From contig DLAF01000032.1 in the NCBI GenBank assembly GCA_002492725.1, forward strand, positions 23,124 through 53,080: a stretch of DNA of 29,957 bases. Reading direction: 5' to 3'. Shown here in pieces: positions 24,308 to 29,957 of this stretch (positions within the stretch are counted from its first letter, which is position 1; each line of letters begins with the position of its first letter). The stretch comes from Lachnospiraceae bacterium UBA7054. GTDB taxonomy: Bacteria > Bacillota > Clostridia > Lachnospirales > Lachnospiraceae. Made by a program: the position numbers and the translations under genes. The notes beneath the pieces are model-generated. The model searched no databases. It worked only from the letters and a program-made list of their open reading frames with translations, and was not told the DNA's origin.

Positions 24308-25855
24308 ATGAGGCTGGAAGAACTTTTGGAATATGATCCGATCATGGTGCAGTGTCATGACAATCCGGATGCGGATGCAATTGCGGCGGGGTTTGGACTC
24401 TGCCGCTATTTTGAATCTATGGGCAGACGGGCCCATTTGATTTACGGCGGCAGGAATAAAATACAAAAGCCCAATTTGTTATTGATGCTGGAGCATTTGG
24501 AAATTCCCATCACGCATATAGAAGATTCCGCGGCGTATGCACAGACACAGCCCGGCGGGAAGCTTCCGGGCCTCCTGATCACGGTGGATTGCCAGTATGG
24601 TGCGGGCAATGTGGTGAAGCTGCCCGCCGAGCACGTGGCAGTCATTGACCATCACCAGATCGAAACGGCGCAGACACGGCTGAGCGAGATCAATCCCCAT
24701 GTAGGGAGCTGTTCTACGCTGGTGTGGCAGATGTTAAGCAAGGCCGGTTATGCAATAACAGACAGTAAACTGGGTACGGCTTTGTACTATGGTCTGTTTA
24801 CGGATACGAATCAGTTTTCAGAAATTTTTAATCCGCTGGATATGGATATGCGGGAAGCGGTTCCCGTAGACAAGACATTGATCACCTTATTCCGCAATTC
24901 CAATCTCTCTTTGCAGGAAATGGAAGTGGCAGGGGTGGCGATGATCCGGCATATCTATAATGATGACTATAACTATGCGATCATCAAGTCAAAGCCCTGT
25001 GATCCGAATATTTTGGGATTGATCAGCGATTTCCTGATTCAGGTGGCGGAGGTCTATTGCTGTGTGGTCTACAATGAAACAAAGGACGGTTATAAATTCT
25101 CTGTCCGCAGCTGTGTGAAAGAGGTACAGGCCAATGATCTGGCGGCTTTTCTGGCGGAGGGAGTAGGCTCCGGCGGCGGACATCGGGAGAAGGCGGGCGG
25201 TTTTATCAATATGACGCTCTACGAGGACGCTTATCCGACGCTCCACTCGGAAGCCTTTTTCAGTGAAAGACTCAATGATTATTTCGATCACTGCCAGGTG
25301 ATCGTGGCAAAAGAATACGAGATTGACCTTACGGATATGCACCCTTTTGTAAAAAAGCCGATTCCGCTCGGCTATGTGGTGGCAAAAGATGTGCTGCCGC
25401 TTGGTACGCCGATCACGATCCGAACGCTGGAAGGGGACGTGGATATGGTGGTGGAAGAGGATCTGATCATTATGGTCGGTATCAAGGGAGAAGTATATCC
25501 AAACCGCCGCGAACGCTTTGTCAAGACTTATGAGGTGACGCAAAGACCTTATCAGGAATGTGCGGATCACAGACAGGGGGAGCTGTTGTATGAACCGACG
25601 GTACATGATCGTTCCACGGGAGAGGTCATGAAACTGATCGATCATGCGAAAATCTGTATTGCAAATGGCGGCGGACAGATTTATGCCAAAGAATTGACTG
25701 AAAGGGTCAAAGTCTTTACTGCCTGGGATGCGGAGAAGTATATGCTGGGCAGACCGGGCGACTATCTGGCGGTACGCAGCGATGATAAACATGATATTTA
25801 TGTGGTAGAGCGGGATATCTTCTTTAAGACATATGAGGAAAAGAAAGATGAATAG
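24308..25855 (+). CDS. DHH/DHHA1 family phosphoesterase with C-terminal extension
   Basis: 515-residue cytoplasmic protein. The N-terminal DHH domain shows CHDNPDADAIAAGFG (about 16-30), VDCQYGAGN (about 93-101), the signature IDHHQ with Asp114-His115-His116, and GLFTDTNQFSE; the DHHA1 domain has GSGGGHREKAGG with His292. These hold two Mn2+ ions and hydrolyse phosphodiesters such as nanoRNA, pAp or cyclic dinucleotides. The last about 180 residues lie beyond a standard NrnA-like protein, match no domain I know, and may give substrate or partner specificity. The stop overlaps the TIR gene start by eight bases, so translation is coupled. The substrate is unknown. Confidence 0.85.
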   Translation: MRLEELLEYDPIMVQCHDNPDADAIAAGFGLCRYFESMGRRAHLIYGGRNKIQKPNLLLMLEHLEIPITHIEDSAAYAQTQPGGKLPGLLITVDCQYGAGNVVKLPAEHVAVIDHHQIETAQTRLSEINPHVGSCSTLVWQMLSKAGYAITDSKLGTALYYGLFTDTNQFSEIFNPLDMDMREAVPVDKTLITLFRNSNLSLQEMEVAGVAMIRHIYNDDYNYAIIKSKPCDPNILGLISDFLIQVAEVYCCVVYNETKDGYKFSVRSCVKEVQANDLAAFLAEGVGSGGGHREKAGGFINMTLYEDAYPTLHSEAFFSERLNDYFDHCQVIVAKEYEIDLTDMHPFVKKPIPLGYVVAKDVLPLGTPITIRTLEGDVDMVVEEDLIIMVGIKGEVYPNRRERFVKTYEVTQRPYQECADHRQGELLYEPTVHDRSTGEVMKLIDHAKICIANGGGQIYAKELTERVKVFTAWDAEKYMLGRPGDYLAVRSDDKHDIYVVERDIFFKTYEEKKDE

Positions 25856-28800
25856 TTGGAAAAAGGGAAAAGATACTACCGCAGAAAAGTGGCAGTATGA
25901 TGCCTTTATCAGTTATCGGCATACGCAGCCGGACAGTTTTGTGGCACAGACGCTGCACAGATGTCTGGAAAGTTTTAAGCTGCCGCGCAACGTGGTGCGC
26001 CGTAAAGGGAAAGAGAACGATGAGGGGCAGATCAAAACACGGATCCGCAGGGTATTTCGTGACAAAGAAGAATTGCCTCTTGTGAGCAATCTTGCCGATC
26101 CGATCACGGAGGCGCTGGCGCATTCGGAATATCTGATCGTGATCTGTTCTCCCAGACTGAATGAGTCAATTTGGTGCCGCAAGGAGATAGAGACCTTTAT
26201 CGGGATGCATGACAGGGAACATGTGCTGGCGGTTTTGGCGGAGGGAGAGCCGGAGGTCTCTTTTCCGGAGGAACTTCTCTTTCGGGAGGAGGAAGAACAT
26301 AAATCTGACGGTAGTGTCGTTTATCATAAGATTCCCGTAGAACCGCTGGCGGCGGATGTGCGTGGAAATACGCGCAGAGAAGTACGCAGAAAAATCAGGA
26401 GCGAACTGCTTCGCTTGGCGGCGCCGATGTTTGACTGCAGCTATGATGATTTAAGGCAGCGGCATCGGGAACAGCGGATGCGAAAGATGATTTTGACATC
26501 CGTGTCAGTGAGTGTGCTATGCCTGTTGATCGGTCTGGTCAGTACCGCGGCGGCCTTAAAGATACAGCGTCAGAGCAGGCAGATCAAGGCAGACGCCAAG
26601 CTCATCTATGAACAGTCCGGCGTGATTGAGGAGCAGTACGGGGAGATAGAAAAACAGTATGAGGAATCTCAGCGCAGGGTCACGGAAGCCTATGCCAGAG
26701 ACGCGCTTGGTTATCTGGAAGAAGGAAACCGGATGCTGGGCTTAACGGTAGACGTCATCGCTTATCAGAAATATATGGCGGGAACCGATACCGGACGGCA
26801 GGCGGCGGACTGCCCGTCTCAGCTGATGTATTCCCTGACAGAGCTGCTTCATTTGTATGAGAACGGCGCGCAGATCAAGCCGGACCGGGTTCTGGAGGCG
26901 AGAGGCACCATTCGCTTTATGAAAGTTTCCCCTAAAGGCAGCAGAGTGATGGCTGTGGGGGATTCCGGCAGACTGACTGTCTGGGAGAGCCTGCACGAGT
27001 CCGGGGAGGAATCTTTTCGGCCGGAGGGCGTGAATTTGTCCTGGGAGTGTCAGGCAGGGTTTTTGTCGGAGGATAAGATTCTGTACCCGCAGAAAACGAA
27101 AGGTGCGCAGGAAGAGGAGCTGTGTGTGCAGGATCTGGAGACGGAGGCAATCATCACCTATTCCTGCACCGACTATAAGGGTGTGGTTCCCATACCGGAC
27201 AAAGAGGCGTTCCTGGTGGTGGAGGAGGGAGGTTGTTATCTGGTAGGCGCAGACGGGAAAGCGACGGACAGACTGCAATGGGAACAGATGGAAGAAGGGC
27301 TGTATACCAAGGCCGGTTTTGAAGCGGAACAGACGGTCACGGCGGATGGCAGGATTCTGATCGCGCTGGAGCTGACGACAAGAAGTGAGGAAAAGCGTAT
27401 TGCGGTGCTTACCTATTCTGCCGACGCGGGAGAAAAGCCGGGAGTTTCCCTGTATCCTATTGATTATGAATATATCAAAAATTTGTGTCTGGAGGAAGGA
27501 AGCTATCAGCATGGCGCCGATCTGCTCTATGTGACCAGTAACCACGCGGAAAAAACGGATTCAGCGGTAACCACAGCCGGAATGTCCGGCAGACTGCAGG
27601 CCTTTGACTTATCTGGTCAAAAGCAGTTGTGGCGCTTTGAGGAATCGGGCACCTGGCTCTATGATGTTGGGTTTGCGCGCAGAGAGGGAAGTAATTATCT
27701 TCTGTGTCAGAAATATAGTGATGTCATGCTGTTTGACAGACAAGACGGGACGTTGATCGATACGTTTTCCTTTGGGTCGGAGGTCGTTAAAACCGGTTCC
27801 TATACGAACACGGATGATTTTATGGTGTTTACAAGGGACGGAATATGGTATTATCTGAACACGGAACATAGGGAAGCAATGAGCGGCGTAACCTTTTCCG
27901 ACTGTACTTCCTCCAATGTGAAGGATTTTGCCATGGGAGACGGCTACTGCGTGACACTGCCCTATGGCAGCAATCAGATTACGGTGTATCGAAGGGCGCT
28001 CGGCGAGGGAATGGAGATATTTTACGAGGGAGAGAATATTTACGGGCAGGCACGGCTTAGTGGAGACGGAAAGCTTCTGGCGGCGGCAAGGCTTGACGAT
28101 GAATTTTTTACCTGTGTGGAAATGTTCGATACGACGGAGAAAAAACGGATATGGACGTATGAGGATACCGCTTTCCCGGAAGCAGTGGCCTTTGGCGACT
28201 TCGAAGGAGACGGGACAGAGGTGCTTTTAGTCGTTACCGATGATGCTTACCATATCATAGAGCCGTCGGACGGGAGAATTCGCCGAACCGTGACCTACGA
28301 GAACGGGGGTTTGGAGTATCTGGGCATAGACCGGGAAAACGGCGTGCTTTCGCTGGAGGGGCATCATACGCTGTACGGATATCGGCTTGCGGATGGGGAA
28401 CTGCTTTATGAGGAGGCGCTTGCAGACGGCGTTACGGCTGTGTGTAACGGACGGCCCTTCTATGCAGTGGCTTCCAGGGAGGAGGAGAGCCTGCTCTTTT
28501 ATCAGATGGGGGAGGAAGGTGTCTATATAGATCCGGGAAACCGTGTGGATGTGGAATATTTGGAGACTATGTTCTTTGATGGGGAGGATGACGATCTTTA
28601 TCTGGTCTATAAAGACGGGACGGTAGAGGTTCGTTTTGTGGACTGGTCCACCAATGATGATGTCTATTTCTGCGACATTCATGAAACCTATCAGAGGCTG
28701 CCCGAAAAGATGACACGGTATGAGTCGGTAGAGGGAGCGGATTTCGGCTTTTTATGCGGAGATGGCGATGCTTACCAGATAGACATGCGAAAGGGAGATA

Positions 28801-28991
28801 TGTACAGCAAACGCACCCGGATCCGCGGTTATCTGACATATGATGCCGCGGCAAAGACCTTATATCTGCACGACGGAAGGCGGATCTATACATCCCCCTT
28901 ATATTCTCCGGAGGAGACCGTGAATCTGGCAACGACGGTGCTTAGCGAAAGCAGCTATTGGAATTATTTTGAACGTTGGCCCTATCACTGA
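25848..28991 (+). CDS. TIR domain - transmembrane - beta-propeller protein
   Basis: 1047-residue protein. The N-terminal TIR domain (about 16-165) begins YDAFISYRH and has RVFRDKEELP and SIWCRKE; Glu113 sits at the place of the catalytic Glu of TIR NAD-hydrolases. A transmembrane helix lies at about 214-238 and a coiled coil at about 240-285 (EEQYGEIEKQYEE). The long remainder (about 320-1047) looks like WD40/PQQ-like blades, with repeated GxLxVW and FDxxxGxxL strands. The likely arrangement is an internal TIR and an external sensor. ATG 25848 is chosen because GAGGAAAAG precedes it; an in-frame ATG at 25833 lacks a site. It overlaps the DHH stop by eight bases. TIR proteins of bacteria often act in phage defence or NAD signalling; the role here is inferred. 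Confidence 0.82.
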   Translation: MNSWKKGKDTTAEKWQYDAFISYRHTQPDSFVAQTLHRCLESFKLPRNVVRRKGKENDEGQIKTRIRRVFRDKEELPLVSNLADPITEALAHSEYLIVICSPRLNESIWCRKEIETFIGMHDREHVLAVLAEGEPEVSFPEELLFREEEEHKSDGSVVYHKIPVEPLAADVRGNTRREVRRKIRSELLRLAAPMFDCSYDDLRQRHREQRMRKMILTSVSVSVLCLLIGLVSTAAALKIQRQSRQIKADAKLIYEQSGVIEEQYGEIEKQYEESQRRVTEAYARDALGYLEEGNRMLGLTVDVIAYQKYMAGTDTGRQAADCPSQLMYSLTELLHLYENGAQIKPDRVLEARGTIRFMKVSPKGSRVMAVGDSGRLTVWESLHESGEESFRPEGVNLSWECQAGFLSEDKILYPQKTKGAQEEELCVQDLETEAIITYSCTDYKGVVPIPDKEAFLVVEEGGCYLVGADGKATDRLQWEQMEEGLYTKAGFEAEQTVTADGRILIALELTTRSEEKRIAVLTYSADAGEKPGVSLYPIDYEYIKNLCLEEGSYQHGADLLYVTSNHAEKTDSAVTTAGMSGRLQAFDLSGQKQLWRFEESGTWLYDVGFARREGSNYLLCQKYSDVMLFDRQDGTLIDTFSFGSEVVKTGSYTNTDDFMVFTRDGIWYYLNTEHREAMSGVTFSDCTSSNVKDFAMGDGYCVTLPYGSNQITVYRRALGEGMEIFYEGENIYGQARLSGDGKLLAAARLDDEFFTCVEMFDTTEKKRIWTYEDTAFPEAVAFGDFEGDGTEVLLVVTDDAYHIIEPSDGRIRRTVTYENGGLEYLGIDRENGVLSLEGHHTLYGYRLADGELLYEEALADGVTAVCNGRPFYAVASREEESLLFYQMGEEGVYIDPGNRVDVEYLETMFFDGEDDDLYLVYKDGTVEVRFVDWSTNDDVYFCDIHETYQRLPEKMTRYESVEGADFGFLCGDGDAYQIDMRKGDMYSKRTRIRGYLTYDAAAKTLYLHDGRRIYTSPLYSPEETVNLATTVLSESSYWNYFERWPYH

Positions 28992-29012
28992 CTTTGGGAT
29001 TTGTGTCGGGTC

Positions 29013-29041
29013 TTGCAGTTTTTTTAAATAATGTGTATAAT
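29013..29041 (+). promoter_or_regulatory. Promoter of the small membrane peptide gene
   Basis: TTGCAG (29013-29018), a 17-bp spacer and a perfect -10 TATAAT (29036-29041). It begins 22 bases after the TIR gene stop, so the downstream genes need not depend on the TIR operon. Confidence 0.65.
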
Positions 29042-29111
29042 TATTTTTGTACAGCCTTACGGCATATCGGAGAAGAAAAGTGTCAGCAGGGCGGAATGGG
29101 GGCATTTGATC

Positions 29112-29231
29112 ATGGGATTTACATTATTGTTGGGCGGTTTTTTGGTAGTAGTCATTATTCCTGTCGTGATTTCCGTGGTATCTTCGGTGGTTTCCGGGAT
29201 CGCAGCGGCTGTGGATGACGAGGAAGATTAG
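29112..29231 (+). CDS. Small single-span membrane peptide (39 aa)
   Basis: 39-residue peptide made of one hydrophobic helix (LLLGGFLVVVIIPVVISVV) and an acidic tail (VDDEED). ATG 29112 has GGGGG nine bases upstream; longer in-frame starts at 29031 have no ribosome site. Its own promoter and a terminator surround it. No family is recognised. It could be a membrane-acting regulatory peptide or a toxin-like peptide; this is inference and the gene call itself is moderate. Confidence 0.5.
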   Translation: MGFTLLLGGFLVVVIIPVVISVVSSVVSGIAAAVDDEED

Positions 29232-29259
29232 CACGCAGCAAAACACTAAGACAGCAACG

Positions 29260-29294
29260 GGGCAAGATTCCACAGGGTGGGATTTTGCCCTTAT
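29260..29294 (+). terminator. Intrinsic terminator before glnS
   Basis: GGGCAA pairs with TTGCCC and, inside a two-base internal loop, TTCCAC pairs with GTGGGA around a three-base loop; TTATT follows. It lies 28 bases after the small peptide stop. Confidence 0.7.
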
Positions 29295-29334
29295 TAGAGA
29301 CGCAAACTCGGAGCGGGTGAAGGAGAAAAGGAAC

Positions 29335-29957
29335 ATGGAAGGCAAAGAATCTAAGAATTTTATCGAGCAGATCATAGAGAAGGATCTGGCGGAGGGGGTT
29401 TACGATACGGTGCACACCAGATTTCCGCCTGAGCCCAACGGCTATCTGCATATCGGCCATGCCAAGAGCATCCTGTTAAATTATGGGCTGGCGTCCGAAT
29501 ATGGCGGCAAATTTAACATGCGCTTCGACGACACGAATCCGACCAAAGAAAAGAGTGAGTTTGTGGAGTCTATCAAGGCCGACGTGAGGTGGCTGGGAGC
29601 GGATTTTGAGGACAGACTCTTTTTTGCTTCCGATTATTTTGACGAGATGTATGAGGGAGCGGTCAAGCTCATCAAAAAGGGAAAGGCCTACGTTTCCGAC
29701 CTGACTGCTGAACAGATGCGGGAATACCGTGGAACCTTGACGGAGCCGGGACGTGACGATCCGAACCGCGAGCGCAGCGTGGAGGAAAATCTGCGGCTCT
29801 TTACCGAGATGAAGGAAGGAAAATATGCGGACGGGGAAAAGACCCTGCGGGCAAAGATTGACATGGCTTCACCCAACATTAATATGCGCGATCCCATTTT
29901 GTATCGGGTGGCGCATCTTTCCCATCAGAATACGGGGGACAAGTGGTGCATCTATCC
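29335..29957 (+). CDS. glnS: Glutaminyl-tRNA synthetase, 5' part (runs off window)
   Basis: The first 207 residues of a class I aminoacyl-tRNA synthetase that charges tRNA-Gln. The catalytic-domain motif PPEPNGYLHIGHAKS places the HIGH signature at residues 39-42, followed by FNMRFDDTNPTKEK and the GlnRS-type segment LRAKIDMASPNINMRDPILYR. These favour GlnRS over GluRS. AAGGAGAAAAGG precedes ATG 29335. The frame is still open at the window edge, so the anticodon-binding domain is not visible. Confidence 0.92.
   Translation, partial: MEGKESKNFIEQIIEKDLAEGVYDTVHTRFPPEPNGYLHIGHAKSILLNYGLASEYGGKFNMRFDDTNPTKEKSEFVESIKADVRWLGADFEDRLFFASDYFDEMYEGAVKLIKKGKAYVSDLTAEQMREYRGTLTEPGRDDPNRERSVEENLRLFTEMKEGKYADGEKTLRAKIDMASPNINMRDPILYRVAHLSHQNTGDKWCIY

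Noticed and set aside
29260..29334. AGGGTGG near glnS as a T-box riboswitch
   Set aside because: The T-box core should continue into ACCGCG and needs a leader of around 200 bases with a specifier stem. Here only about 100 bases lie between genes, and the sequence is fully explained by the terminator hairpin.

Overview
The window reads as chromosomal DNA of an anaerobic, butyrate-forming member of the Clostridia, most likely Lachnospiraceae. The basis is a complete thl-crt-hbd-bcd-etfB-etfA operon, strong GGAGG-type ribosome binding sites, many sigma-A type promoters, roughly balanced base composition, and Firmicutes families such as long-form HPF, SH3b-NlpC/P60 hydrolase and a WalR-like operator. 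No phage, integrase, transposase or CRISPR array was seen.

Left part (1-10.6 kb), mostly housekeeping and envelope functions: the 3' end of a tRNA and its terminator; a MATE efflux protein; a convergent FabG-like SDR; thioredoxin reductase; a secreted SH3b-NlpC/P60 hydrolase with WalR-like boxes; long-form hpf; a translationally coupled minus-strand pair (DUF1576-like membrane protein and a 115-aa partner) whose promoter is straddled by a perfect inverted repeat; a membrane-anchored M23 peptidase; and a GT-C/GT39-like polytopic membrane protein.

Middle (10.6-17.2 kb): the operon that converts two acetyl-CoA to butyryl-CoA, with the electron-bifurcating Bcd/Etf complex. The thl-crt and crt-hbd gaps each hold a copy of the same structured element. 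The outer stems (20-23 nt arms) differ in sequence between copies, while the inner hairpin is kept by compensatory changes.

Accessory block 1 (17.2-22.4 kb, minus strand): a secreted multidomain protein (signal peptide, 54-bp tandem repeats, two CBM2-like modules, TSP3 calcium repeats, vWA, C-terminal C39/papain-like domain) is followed 13 nt later by a lipoprotein gene. Downstream are a fragment of the big protein's C-terminus and a second lipoprotein copy, so a ~785-bp segment was duplicated in tandem. The big gene has an in-frame TAG and the second lipoprotein an in-frame TAA. The layout resembles a polymorphic toxin/immunity locus with an orphan module; this is inference.

Accessory block 2 (22.4-29.0 kb, plus strand): a tightly packed four-gene operon encoding a membrane-anchored protein of unknown family, an 84-aa protein, a DHH/DHHA1 phosphoesterase with an extra C-terminal region, and a 1047-aa TIR-transmembrane-coiled coil-beta-propeller protein whose start overlaps the DHH stop. 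A TIR protein coupled to a phosphodiesterase is the best candidate here for an undescribed sensing or defence system. The window closes with a 39-aa membrane peptide gene and the 5' part of glnS.
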